A stretch of DNA of 17,009 nt from CAZOBJ01 sp964577825 (GTDB taxonomy: Bacteria > Planctomycetota > SZUA-567 > JAFGNG01), in the NCBI GenBank assembly GCA_964577825.1, contig CAZOBJ010000069.1, positions 1 to 17,009 of the forward strand, read 5' to 3'. Numbering within the stretch: position 1 is the stretch's first letter; each line of letters begins with the position of its first letter. The notes beneath the pieces are model-generated. The model worked only from the letters and a program-made list of their open reading frames with translations, was not told the origin of the DNA and searched no databases. Positions 6,902 to 13,811 of the stretch are shown piece after piece. The position numbers were made by a program, and so were the translations under genes.

Positions 6902-9076
6902 ATGGACCGGATCCTGATTGCGGCCAACCGCCTGCCGGTCACGGTGGGCGCAACCATCCGCAAGTCCTCCGGCGGGCTGGCGTCGGCCATGCGGGGGCTG
7001 CGCGACCGGTTCGAGAACCTGTGGATCGGGTGGCCCGGGTCCGCGGTCATCGACCCCCAGCGGCGCGAGGCCCTGCGCGACGAGCTGCGGGACGAGTTCG
7101 GGTGCGTGCCGGTGTACCTCTCCCGCCGGCAGGTGCGCGACTACTACCAGGGGTATGCCAACAGCGGGCTGTGGCCGCTTCTCCATTACATGGCCCACTA
7201 CGTGCGCCAGAACAACAACTGGTGGCAGGCCTACCAGCACGTGAACCGCCAGTTCGCCGACACGGTCCTGGAGGTGGCCCGGCCCGAGGACTACGTGTGG
7301 GTGCAGGACTATCACCTGATGCTGGTGCCCCAGATGCTGCGCGAGGCGCGGCCCGACCTGCGCATCGGGTTCTTCTTGCACACGCCCTTCCCCAGCTACG
7401 AGGTCTTCCGGTGTCACCCGCAGCGCACCGAGCTCCTGGAGGGGTTGCTGGGCGCGGACCTCGTGGGGTTCCACACGTTCGGGTACATGCGCCACTTCCG
7501 CAGCGCGGTCCTGCGGCTCTTGGGCCTGGAGAGCGAGTTCGACTTCATCCGCCTGGGCAGCCGCCGGTGCAACATGGGCGTGTACCCGATCGGCATCGAC
7601 GCCGAGGGGTTCGCCCAGGAGCTCGCCAGCGAACGCCTGCGCCGCCGGCGCGAGGGCCTGCGCGAAGCCTACCAGGGTAAGCGCGTCGTGCTCGGGGTCG
7701 AGCGCCTGGACTACACCAAGGGCCTGCCCCGGCGGCTGGAGGCCATCGACCGGTTCCTGTCCGGATGGCGGGACAAGAACAGCATCGTGTTCATCCTCGT
7801 GAGCGTTCCCAGCCGCGGCGAGGTGCCCCAGTACCGCGAGCTGCGCGAGCAGGTCGAGTACGAGATCGGCCGCATCAACGGACGCCACTCCACGGTGGAG
7901 AATACGCCCATCCACTTCATCCACAAGTCGGTCGCGTTCACGGACCTGTGCGCGCTCTACTCCATCGCGGACGTGGCCATGGTCACCCCGGTCATGGACG
8001 GCATGAACATCGTGGCCAAGGAGTACGTGGCCTGCAAGCGCGACCAGCCGGGCGTGCTGATCCTCAGCGAGTTCGCGGGCGCGGCCGGGGAGCTGTTCAA
8101 TGCGCTGATCGTCAATCCCTACGACGTGGACAGCATGGCCAGGAGCCTGCACCAGGCCCTGACCATGTCCGAGCAGGAGCAGCGCGAGCGCATGGACGGG
8201 ATGCGCGGGCACGTGATCGACTTCGACGCGCGGGCCTGGGCGGGGCTGTTCCTCCACGACCTGGAGCATCGGCCCCAGCAGCGGCGCACGCTTGCCATCA
8301 CCGCGCCGGACGTGGGCGCCCAGGTCGTGGAGCGGTTCGCTAACTCCACGCGGATCGCGTGTTTTCTCAACTATGACGGCACCCTGCGCGAGCTGGAGAG
8401 CGCGCCCGACCGGGCGCTTCCCACCGGCGGGATGCACGACCTGTTCGACCGGCTCCAGCACGAGGGCCGCGTGGACACCTACATCATCAGCGGCCGCACG
8501 CACGAGGACCTGGGCGCCTGGTTCGCGCCGTACGACTTCACCCTGATCGCGGAGCACGGGTTCGCGGTGCGGCTCGCAGGCCAGGCGCAGTGGGGCCCGC
8601 TCGACGACACGATCGACGTGTCCTGGAAGGAGCAGGTCAAGGGCATCTTCGAGCAGTACGTGGGCACCACCCCCGGCTCGTTCGTGGAGGAGAAGGCCTC
8701 GGCCGTGGTCTGGCACTACCGCCGCTCGGACCCGGAGTTCGGCCGGTGGAAGGCCGAGCAGCTGGTGAGCAGCCTGTACGAGATGCTCGGCAACCTCCCC
8801 GCCGAGGTCCACCACGGCAAGTGCATCGTGGAGGTGAGCAGCGTCCAGGTCAGCAAAGGCGCCGCGGTGCGCCACTTCGTGGCCGACACCCCCTACGACC
8901 TGGTGCTGTGCGCGGGCGACGACCAGACCGACGAGAGCATGTTCCGGCTGCGCGACGACCGGCTCTTGAGCGTCAAGGTGGGCGAGGGCGACACCGAGGC
9001 CGCCTACCGGGTCGACTCGCCCGAGCACTTCCGCGACATCCTCAACCGGGCCCTGGACGCCCTGCCCGGAGACTGA
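6902..9076 (+). CDS. otsA: Fused trehalose-6-phosphate synthase (GT20) / trehalose-phosphatase-like (HAD) protein
   Basis: A 724-aa two-domain protein. Residues 1-475 are an OtsA-type GT20 synthase making trehalose-6-phosphate from a nucleoside-diphosphate glucose and glucose-6-phosphate. Visible are NRLPV (9-13), KSSGGL (21-26), VQDYHLMLVP, FFLHTPFPS, VERLDYTKG, and DGMNIVAKEYVA (366-377); the residue before DGMN is Met365 where Arg is usual. Residues 484-724 are an OtsB-type HAD domain with IISGR (528-532), Lys652 and GDDQTDE (672-678). HAD motif I, normally DxDGT, reads NYDGT (490-494), so the nucleophilic Asp is Asn490, codon AAC. Unless this is a base error, the phosphatase half should be inactive or altered. 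The start has AAGGA upstream. It is 41 bases before the GH15 gene, probably in one operon. Confidence 0.93.
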   Translation: MDRILIAANRLPVTVGATIRKSSGGLASAMRGLRDRFENLWIGWPGSAVIDPQRREALRDELRDEFGCVPVYLSRRQVRDYYQGYANSGLWPLLHYMAHYVRQNNNWWQAYQHVNRQFADTVLEVARPEDYVWVQDYHLMLVPQMLREARPDLRIGFFLHTPFPSYEVFRCHPQRTELLEGLLGADLVGFHTFGYMRHFRSAVLRLLGLESEFDFIRLGSRRCNMGVYPIGIDAEGFAQELASERLRRRREGLREAYQGKRVVLGVERLDYTKGLPRRLEAIDRFLSGWRDKNSIVFILVSVPSRGEVPQYRELREQVEYEIGRINGRHSTVENTPIHFIHKSVAFTDLCALYSIADVAMVTPVMDGMNIVAKEYVACKRDQPGVLILSEFAGAAGELFNALIVNPYDVDSMARSLHQALTMSEQEQRERMDGMRGHVIDFDARAWAGLFLHDLEHRPQQRRTLAITAPDVGAQVVERFANSTRIACFLNYDGTLRELESAPDRALPTGGMHDLFDRLQHEGRVDTYIISGRTHEDLGAWFAPYDFTLIAEHGFAVRLAGQAQWGPLDDTIDVSWKEQVKGIFEQYVGTTPGSFVEEKASAVVWHYRRSDPEFGRWKAEQLVSSLYEMLGNLPAEVHHGKCIVEVSSVQVSKGAAVRHFVADTPYDLVLCAGDDQTDESMFRLRDDRLLSVKVGEGDTEAAYRVDSPEHFRDILNRALDALPGD

Positions 9077-9117
9077 CCGTCGCCGGGCCTCCCTCCCCAG
9101 CCGCACGGAGCCGCCGC

Positions 9118-10980
9118 ATGGACAACCTGGACTACGGAGTGATCGGCAACTGCATGAGCGCCGCGCTCGTCAGCCGCCGCGGGGCGATGGACTGGGCATG
9201 CCTGCCCAACTTCGAGTCGCCGAGCGTGTTCGCGCGCCTGTTGGACGCGGACCGCGGCGGGTACTTCGCCATCGAGCCCACGGCCCAGGAGTACGAGACC
9301 GAGCAGCGGTACCTGGACCGCACCAACGTCCTGGTGACCACCTTCCGCGCGGGGCGCCAGGCCTGGGAGATCATCGACTTCATGCCCCGGTACAAGCCCG
9401 AGAACGGCGGCTACCACTGCCCGCCGGAGATCGTCCGGCTCGTGCGCACGATCCGGGGCAAGCCGACCGTGCGGGTGCGCTACGACCCCCGGCTGCGCTA
9501 CGCCCAGTACCGCACCCAGACCGAGGTCCAGCACGAGTACATCAAGAGCTTCACCACGGCCGGCAACTACGAGTCCCTGTACCTGTACACGGACCTCGAC
9601 ATGCGCAAGGTGGCCGCCGGCGACCCCATCCGCCTGGAGGGCCAGCACTACTTTCTCATCAGCTACAACCAGAAGATCCTGCGCCCGGACCTCGACGACA
9701 TCCGGCTCGAGTACGAGCGCACCAAGGTCTACTGGATGAACTGGGTGGCCAAGGCGAACCCGATCGTGCACTACGAGGATGCGGTGGTCCGCAGCTCGCT
9801 CGTGCTCAAGCTCCTGGCGTACCAGAAAACGGGCGCGATCCTGGCGGCCATCACCACGAGCCTGCCCGAGACCATCGGCGACGTGCGCAACTGGGACTAC
9901 CGCTACTGCTGGGTGCGCGACGCCAGTATGACCATCAACATCCTCAACCGCCTCGGACACGCCAACGTGGCCCGCCGGTTCTTGCAGTTCATCCTGGACA
10001 TCGTGCCCTACAAGGACGAGAAGATCCAGATCGTGTACGGCATCCACGGCCAGAAGCGCCTCCAGGAGCGCACCCTGGACTGGCTGGCCGGCTACCGGGA
10101 CTCGCGGCCTGTGCGCGTGGGCAACGCCGCGTACCTCCAGAAGCAGAACGACATCTACGGAGTGCTCGTGGACGTCATCCACCAGTACCTGTCCCTGTAC
10201 CGCAATACCCTGGACAACTGCGAGGACTTGTGGACCGTCGTGCGCACCCTGGTGCGCCACGTGCAGAACAACTGGACCCGCACCGACCGCGGCATCTGGG
10301 AGTTCCGCAGCGAGCGCAAGAACTTCACCTTCTCCAAGGTCCTCTGCTGGGTGGCCACCGACCGCGGCGCGCGCATCGCCGAGCAGTTCGGCAAGCGCGC
10401 CTACGCGCGCGAGTGGCGGCGGCTCGGGGCGCGCATCCGCCGCGACATCATGCACAAGGGCTGGCACCCACAGCGGGGCGCGTTCACCCAGGCCTACGGC
10501 GAGGAGCACCTGGACGCCTCGAACCTGCTCATGGAACATTACCACTTCCTCTCGCCCAAGGACCCGCACTACGTGAAGACCGTGCACCAGACCTACAAGG
10601 AGCTGTGCGTGGACGGGCTCATGTACCGGTACCGCAACCGCGACGACTTCGGCCTGCCCAAGGCCTCGTTCGTGGTGTGCACGTTCTGGATGATCCGGGC
10701 GCTGTGGCGCATCGGCGACCGGGACCGCGCGCGCGAGATGCTCGAGAACGTGCTCGCGCACAGCAACCACCTGGGGCTGTTCAGCGAGGACCTGGACTTC
10801 ACCACCAAGCGGCTGTTGGGCAACTTCCCGCAGGGGTACAGCCACCTGGCCCTGGTGGACACCGCGCTCGCCCTCGACGGCGCCGAGGACCGCCAGGCGC
10901 GCAAGACCGCGATCCTGGGCCGCCAGGTGCCCGGCCCCGCGCCCGAGGGCGGACCGCAATGGGAGGCGAAGAGCGGCTGA
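9118..10980 (+). CDS. GH15 family glycoside hydrolase (glucoamylase or trehalase)
   Basis: A 620-aa protein of normal GH15 length. The N-terminal 240 residues form the beta-sandwich domain (YGVIGNCMSAALVSRRGAMD at 6-25, WACLPNFESPSVFARLLD). The (alpha/alpha)6 catalytic barrel follows, with NWDYRYCWVRDAS (258-270) as the substrate-binding block. GIWEFR (392-397) carries Glu395, a candidate general acid. FSED (555-558) and GNFPQGYSH (568-576) surround the expected general base. Bacterial GH15 enzymes hydrolyse alpha-glucans, isomaltose or trehalose, and sequence alone does not decide between them. No signal peptide is seen, so it acts in the cytosol. Its position 41 bases after the trehalose-6-phosphate synthase supports a role in trehalose or glycogen turnover. 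ATG 9118 has ACGGAG upstream; no earlier in-frame start within the gap is credible. Confidence 0.93.
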   Translation: MDNLDYGVIGNCMSAALVSRRGAMDWACLPNFESPSVFARLLDADRGGYFAIEPTAQEYETEQRYLDRTNVLVTTFRAGRQAWEIIDFMPRYKPENGGYHCPPEIVRLVRTIRGKPTVRVRYDPRLRYAQYRTQTEVQHEYIKSFTTAGNYESLYLYTDLDMRKVAAGDPIRLEGQHYFLISYNQKILRPDLDDIRLEYERTKVYWMNWVAKANPIVHYEDAVVRSSLVLKLLAYQKTGAILAAITTSLPETIGDVRNWDYRYCWVRDASMTINILNRLGHANVARRFLQFILDIVPYKDEKIQIVYGIHGQKRLQERTLDWLAGYRDSRPVRVGNAAYLQKQNDIYGVLVDVIHQYLSLYRNTLDNCEDLWTVVRTLVRHVQNNWTRTDRGIWEFRSERKNFTFSKVLCWVATDRGARIAEQFGKRAYAREWRRLGARIRRDIMHKGWHPQRGAFTQAYGEEHLDASNLLMEHYHFLSPKDPHYVKTVHQTYKELCVDGLMYRYRNRDDFGLPKASFVVCTFWMIRALWRIGDRDRAREMLENVLAHSNHLGLFSEDLDFTTKRLLGNFPQGYSHLALVDTALALDGAEDRQARKTAILGRQVPGPAPEGGPQWEAKSG

Positions 10981-10982
10981 CC

Positions 10983-11013
10983 CGCGCCCGGTCCGCGCGC
11001 GCGGACGGGCGCG
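10983..11013 (+). other. GC-rich hairpin between GH15 and DUF502 genes
   Basis: CGCGCCCG plus TCCGC pairs with GCGGA plus CGGGCGCG around a GCGC loop: 13 pairs with one bulged G. It begins just after the GH15 stop and ends 4 bases before the GGAGGAG of the next gene. There is no T-run, so it is not a standard terminator; it could stabilise the upstream mRNA or affect initiation. Confidence 0.4.
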
Positions 11014-11032
11014 CAACGGAGGAGCAACGCGC

Positions 11033-11761
11033 ATGGGCATGTTCAAACGCGCCGGCCTGGCCGTGGGCCGGGCGCTGAAGTATTATCTGATCGCCGGCCT
11101 GGCCACGGTCCTGCCCATCTTCATCACCGGGTACGTGGTGGTGCTCGTGGTGCAGATTTCCGACAAGCTGGTGGGCAAGTACCTGAACCCTATCCTGCGC
11201 GAAGAGCTCGGCTTCACCGTGCCCGGGCTGGGCGTGGTGTTCATCGTGTTCGTGGTGCTGGTGGCTGGCTACGTCTCGCGCCTGTACGTGGGCCGCAAGC
11301 TCCTGCCCGTGGGCGACTGGCTCCTGCGCAGGCTGCCGCTCGTCTCGCAGATCTACCCGTCGGCCAAGGAGTTCTCGGACCTGGTGTTCACCACCAAGGA
11401 GCGCAAGCACTTCAACCGCGTGGTGCTCGTGCCGTATCCGAGTGAAACCTCGTACGCGCTCGGGTTCGTCACCAACGAGTCCGTCGCTTATCTGAACGCG
11501 CGCGCGGGCAGAGAGCTTGTGAGCGTGCTCGTGCCCTTCGGGCCCACGCCGTTTACCGGGGTGCTCCTGTACTACCCGCCCCAAGCGGTCATCGACCTGG
11601 ACGTGCCCGTGGAGGCGGCGATCAAGACAATCGTCTCCGCCGGGGTCATCGCCCCGGGCGAGGCCCGCGCGCGCGCCCGCCAGGTGGAGGCGGGCGAGGG
11701 CGGGCCAGAGACCGGCGAGCGAGGACCGCATGCGGACGCCTCCGCGCAGGAAGACCGCTAG
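11033..11761 (+). CDS. DUF502 family membrane protein
   Basis: A 242-aa protein matching the DUF502 pattern. It has a basic N-terminus, a first transmembrane helix (about 18-42, YYLIAGLATVLPIFITGYVV) and a second (about 65-82, GLGVVFIVFVVLVAGYVS). A soluble domain follows with IYPSAKEFSDLVF, a YPSETSYALGFVTNE segment and VPFGPTPFTGVLLYYP (167-182). The last 35 residues are charged and disordered. GGAGGAG lies 8 bases before ATG 11033; a second Met two codons later is possible. Function is unknown for the family in bacteria. It is the third gene of the trehalose/GH15 run, 52 bases after the hydrolase, and may be co-transcribed, but nothing ties it to sugar metabolism directly. Confidence 0.9.
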   Translation: MGMFKRAGLAVGRALKYYLIAGLATVLPIFITGYVVVLVVQISDKLVGKYLNPILREELGFTVPGLGVVFIVFVVLVAGYVSRLYVGRKLLPVGDWLLRRLPLVSQIYPSAKEFSDLVFTTKERKHFNRVVLVPYPSETSYALGFVTNESVAYLNARAGRELVSVLVPFGPTPFTGVLLYYPPQAVIDLDVPVEAAIKTIVSAGVIAPGEARARARQVEAGEGGPETGERGPHADASAQEDR

Positions 11762-11858
11762 CCGGCTGCGCGGTCCCCGGATCTCTGCATCACGCTCGAT
11801 GGCGCGCATGTGCTGAGCCGGGAATGCGCCCGGGCACAACCCGACGCCATGCGGCGGA

Positions 11859-11879
11859 ACCGTGGGCCGCCGCCACGGT
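11859..11879. terminator. Possible bidirectional terminator between convergent genes
   Basis: ACCGTGG and CCACGGT form a 7-bp perfect stem around a 7-base loop in the 159-base gap between the converging DUF502 and small membrane protein genes. No T-tract follows on either side, so an intrinsic terminator is uncertain. Nothing else is seen in this gap. Confidence 0.25.
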
Positions 11880-11920
11880 GCGGGCGTGCATGCTCGCGGG
11901 CCCGAAACGCGGCATGCATC

Positions 11921-12193
11921 TCAGGGCATCCCGGACGGCCCTTCAAACCAATCGCGAACAAACGCGAGCAGCTTGCGCAGAAAGAACACGCCCACGAGTC
12001 CGCACAGAACGGGGGCCGCGGCCATGAGAAGCCAGAACCACTTCGACGCCATCAGCTCGAAGTCGGGGCCGTAGTATCCTGTGGCCAAAAGCGAGAAGTC
12101 GATGAACAGCCCGAAGAACGCTCCGACCGCGAACCGCATCGCGATCCGACCCGGGGTGTAGCCGTCTATGGGGGATGACGGCCGGTCGGTCAT
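11921..12193 (-). CDS. Small two-helix membrane protein, unknown function
   Basis: A 90-aa protein beginning MTDRPSSPIDGYTPGRIAMR. Residues about 19-39 (RFAVGAFFGLFIDFSLLATGY) and 53-76 (FWLLMAAAPVLCGLVGVFFLRKLL) are hydrophobic and probably span the membrane, with a short polar loop between them. The C-terminus (FVRDWFEGPSGMP) is amphipathic. The frame is open upstream to 12466, but the ATG at 12193 has a clear AAAGGA about 10 bases before it, and the upstream residues are low-complexity. A good promoter lies about 60 bases upstream. I do not recognise the family. It converges with the DUF502 gene and appears to be transcribed alone. Confidence 0.75.
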   Translation of the reverse strand: MTDRPSSPIDGYTPGRIAMRFAVGAFFGLFIDFSLLATGYYGPDFELMASKWFWLLMAAAPVLCGLVGVFFLRKLLAFVRDWFEGPSGMP

Positions 12194-12255
12194 GGCTTGG
12201 TCCTTTCCTGGTGCGGTCGCGTGAGTCGCTTTGCTCTCTTCCCCGAACGCAGTCC

Positions 12256-12283
12256 ATTCTAGACTTCTCGGGCTGCGCTGCAA
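12256..12283 (-). promoter_or_regulatory. Putative promoter of the 90-aa membrane protein
   Basis: On the minus strand TTGCAG (12278-12283), a 16-base spacer and TAGAAT (12256-12261) lead to a predicted start near 12249, about 55 bases before the ATG at 12193. The promoter at 12379-12406 points the other way. Confidence 0.5.
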
Positions 12284-12378
12284 GCCTTGCACCCGGGCGC
12301 GTGCTCCGACAGGGGCGCATCCTCGCGTCTCGGCGGAAGGCCGCAGCTTGCGGACGCGGAGAATCCCTCGGAATTCTC

Positions 12379-12406
12379 TTGACTCCGCGCGGCGAACGCG
12401 CATAGT
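12379..12406 (+). promoter_or_regulatory. Putative promoter of the leader / GNAT unit
   Basis: TTGACT (12379-12384), a 16-base spacer and CATAGT (12401-12406) form a good sigma-70-type match. A second -10-like TATACT sits at 12409-12414. Either would start a transcript at about 12413-12421, ahead of the structured leader and terminator. Confidence 0.5.
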
Positions 12407-12439
12407 GCTATACTGGAGAACCTGTATGGGGTCCGAGCC

Positions 12440-12586
12440 ATGAGCACGAGCGAGCGCCATTCCCATTCGACGCCTCTCAACCGCGCGTGCGCGCGGTACG
12501 CGAGGACCGCTGCGTTTGCCGGCGCCGTGGCCGTACGGCTTATTGATATCGCTAAGCCCTTGTTCGGCGGAGGAACGGCACCCTAA
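12440..12586 (+). CDS. Possible 48-aa small protein or leader peptide
   Basis: An ATG at 12440 opens 48 codons ending at TAA 12584-12586; the peptide starts MSTSERHSHSTPLNR and ends FGGGTAP. The start overlaps the TGA of a five-codon ORF (MGSEP, 12426-12443) in an ATGA arrangement. That mini-ORF has GGAGAA 5 bases upstream, so re-initiation could translate the longer one. The first eleven residues hold four Ser, two Thr and two His, which might suit an attenuating leader peptide. A central part (AAFAGAVAVRLI) is mildly hydrophobic. No homology is recognised, and codon evidence over so short a stretch is weak. Confidence 0.3.
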   Translation: MSTSERHSHSTPLNRACARYARTAAFAGAVAVRLIDIAKPLFGGGTAP

Positions 12587-12612
12587 CAGGCGGACAGAGT
12601 CGCGAGACCTTC

Positions 12613-12653
12613 AGAAGCCTTCCGGGTGCCGGGCCCGGAAGGCTTCTTTTTTT
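12613..12653 (+). terminator. Strong intrinsic terminator
   Basis: A perfect 14-bp stem (12613-12626 with 12634-12647), a 7-base loop and a run of seven T (12647-12653) form a textbook Rho-independent terminator. It ends only about a dozen bases before the ribosome binding site of the GNAT-like gene, with no promoter between, so it could act as an attenuator. Confidence 0.9.
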
Positions 12654-12678
12654 GGCTCCCGGTGGAAGGAGGACGACG

Positions 12679-13161
12679 ATGGACCGTTTGACCGTGCGCG
12701 CCGCGACCCCCGCGGACGCGCAGGACCTGGCGCGCCTGTGCGCCCGGGCCCACGCGCCCCCGCAGGCCCGCTCGCCGGGCGAGGGGGATCTGTTCGAAGC
12801 GCTGGCGCACGGCGCTTCGTACCCGGACCGGTGCGCGGCCGTGGCCCTGGACCAGGGGCGGCCCGCGGGCTGCGCGCTCGTGACCGTGGACGCCGCGGCA
12901 GGCGCCGCGCGCGCAACCATGCGCCTGTTCGCGGTCCCCGCACAGAGGTGCGCGGCCGAGGCCGCGCAGGCCCTGTGGGCCCACGTGAGCGCGTGGCTGG
13001 CCGCGCGCGGGGTCGACCGCCTGGAGCTCGGGCCCGGCGTGGCCCAGGCCATGGCCCGGGCCCTGTGGCCGCAACAGGCGCCTGCGCGCCGCGCGCCCGC
13101 GCAAGCGGCGGCCGTCGGCGGCCAGGGCCTGTTTGCCGGCTGCTGGGCCACGTATCCATAG
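12679..13161 (+). CDS. GNAT-like acetyltransferase domain protein
   Basis: A 160-aa protein. Its start, LTVRAATPADAQDLARLCARA (residues 4-24), is the typical first strand and helix of the GNAT fold. AAVALDQGRPAGCALVTVD continues as the expected central strands. The acetyl-CoA loop, normally Q/RxxGxG/A, is poorly kept: MRLFAVPAQRCAAEAAQAL lacks the glycines. It is followed by HVSAWLAARGVDRLELG, which fits the later helix and strand. It may therefore be a divergent or inactive member. The ATG at 12679 has AAGGAGG upstream; in-frame codons before it lie in the terminator. It sits directly after that terminator and about 80 bases before the LOG-like gene, which has its own promoter. Confidence 0.6.
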   Translation: MDRLTVRAATPADAQDLARLCARAHAPPQARSPGEGDLFEALAHGASYPDRCAAVALDQGRPAGCALVTVDAAAGAARATMRLFAVPAQRCAAEAAQALWAHVSAWLAARGVDRLELGPGVAQAMARALWPQQAPARRAPAQAAAVGGQGLFAGCWATYP

Positions 13162-13181
13162 CCCGGGGCGGGCGCGCCATC

Positions 13182-13210
13182 TTGACGCGCGGGCCGCGTT
13201 GGCGCATTCT
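13182..13210 (+). promoter_or_regulatory. Possible promoter of the LOG-like/pdxJ/aspartate kinase operon
   Basis: TTGACG (13182-13187), a 17-base spacer and CATTCT (13205-13210) lie just before the GAGGAGG of the LOG-like gene. The -35 is strong, the -10 modest. It would start the three-gene unit ending with aspartate kinase. Confidence 0.45.
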
Positions 13211-13242
13211 GGAGTCAACGCCTCAACGGCGAGGAGGGCGCG

Positions 13243-13800
13243 ATGGACATGTCGCACGCTGCGGTGCAGATCGCGGCGCTCGGGTCTGCGGACAAGCGGG
13301 TGGCCGACCGGCTGGCGGACCGGCTGGCGGGCCTGGGCCAGGCGCTCGCGCAGGCGGGCGCAGTGGTGCTCACCGGCGCGGGCGGGGGCGTGGGCGACGC
13401 GGTGGCGCGCGCCGCGCGCGAGGCCGGGGCCCTGTGCCTGGGCGTGAGCCCGTTCGCGAGCCCGGCCGAGCACGATCGCGTGCTCGGGCCTAAGCCCGAC
13501 TGCTTCGCCGCGATGCTCTACACCGGGTTCGGGTTCAAGGGCCGCAACGTCGTGCTCGTGCGAAGCGCGGACGCGGTCGTGAGCGCCCACGGCGAGTCCG
13601 GCACGCTCAACGAGCTCACCATCGCGTACGACACCCGGCGCCCCATCGGCCTGTTCGCGGGCACGGGCGGGATTACCGATCGCGCCGCGGATCTGTTCGC
13701 ATCGTTCGCCAAGCCCGGGCCGCCGCTCGCCGCCCACGAGGACCCCGACCGCCTGGTCGCCGAGCTCGTGGCCGCGGTCCGCTCCCGGCCGGGCCTGTAG
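13243..13800 (+). CDS. LOG/SLOG-fold protein of the TIGR00725 type
   Basis: A 185-aa Rossmann-like protein of the family once called lysine-decarboxylase-like. The nucleotide-binding loop is LTGAGGGVGDAVARAA (43-58). The second family motif, PGGxGTxxE in most LOG proteins, reads HGESGTLNEL (116-125), the usual form in the TIGR00725 group. LOG enzymes release cytokinin-type bases from nucleoside monophosphates, but this subgroup has no established reaction, so only nucleotide or phosphate-ligand binding is inferred. GAGGAGGG lies 4 bases before ATG 13243; a second ATG two codons later is possible. pdxJ follows after 11 bases with a strong AGGAGGAG, so they are surely co-transcribed. Confidence 0.82.
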   Translation: MDMSHAAVQIAALGSADKRVADRLADRLAGLGQALAQAGAVVLTGAGGGVGDAVARAAREAGALCLGVSPFASPAEHDRVLGPKPDCFAAMLYTGFGFKGRNVVLVRSADAVVSAHGESGTLNELTIAYDTRRPIGLFAGTGGITDRAADLFASFAKPGPPLAAHEDPDRLVAELVAAVRSRPGL

Positions 13801-13811
13801 AGGAGGAGACC

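Larger units (their letters stand above)
12413..12653 (+). ncRNA. Candidate structured leader RNA or small RNA ending in a strong terminator
   Basis: From the predicted start to the terminator there are about 230-240 transcribed bases that match no RNA family I know. Besides the terminator, two hairpins are visible: CCGCGC/GCGCGG (12481-12496, 4-base loop) and GGCTTA/TAAGCC (12537-12558, 10-base loop containing GATATC). The ends are not complementary, as 6S RNA would require, and there is no tmRNA, SRP RNA or tRNA signature. It may be an independent small RNA, the message for the 48-aa ORF, or an attenuator leader for the GNAT gene. Confidence 0.35.

Noticed and set aside
6854..9106. 750-aa open frame antisense to the trehalose-6-phosphate synthase gene
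   Set aside because: Long antisense frames are expected at this GC content; it shows only mirrored codon bias and no domains, opposite a clear GT20/HAD gene.
10983..11013. Hairpin after GH15 as an intrinsic terminator
   Set aside because: No T-tract follows and it directly precedes the next gene's ribosome binding site, so it is listed only as a hairpin.
9004..11046. 680-aa open frame antisense to the GH15 gene
   Set aside because: Same reason: a His/Val/Leu-rich mirror of strong GH15 coding sequence.
12413..12653. Leader region as 6S RNA, tmRNA, SRP RNA or a tRNA
   Set aside because: The ends are not complementary, and there is no tag-peptide or tRNA-like end, no GNAR/SRP tetraloop signature and no T-loop sequence.
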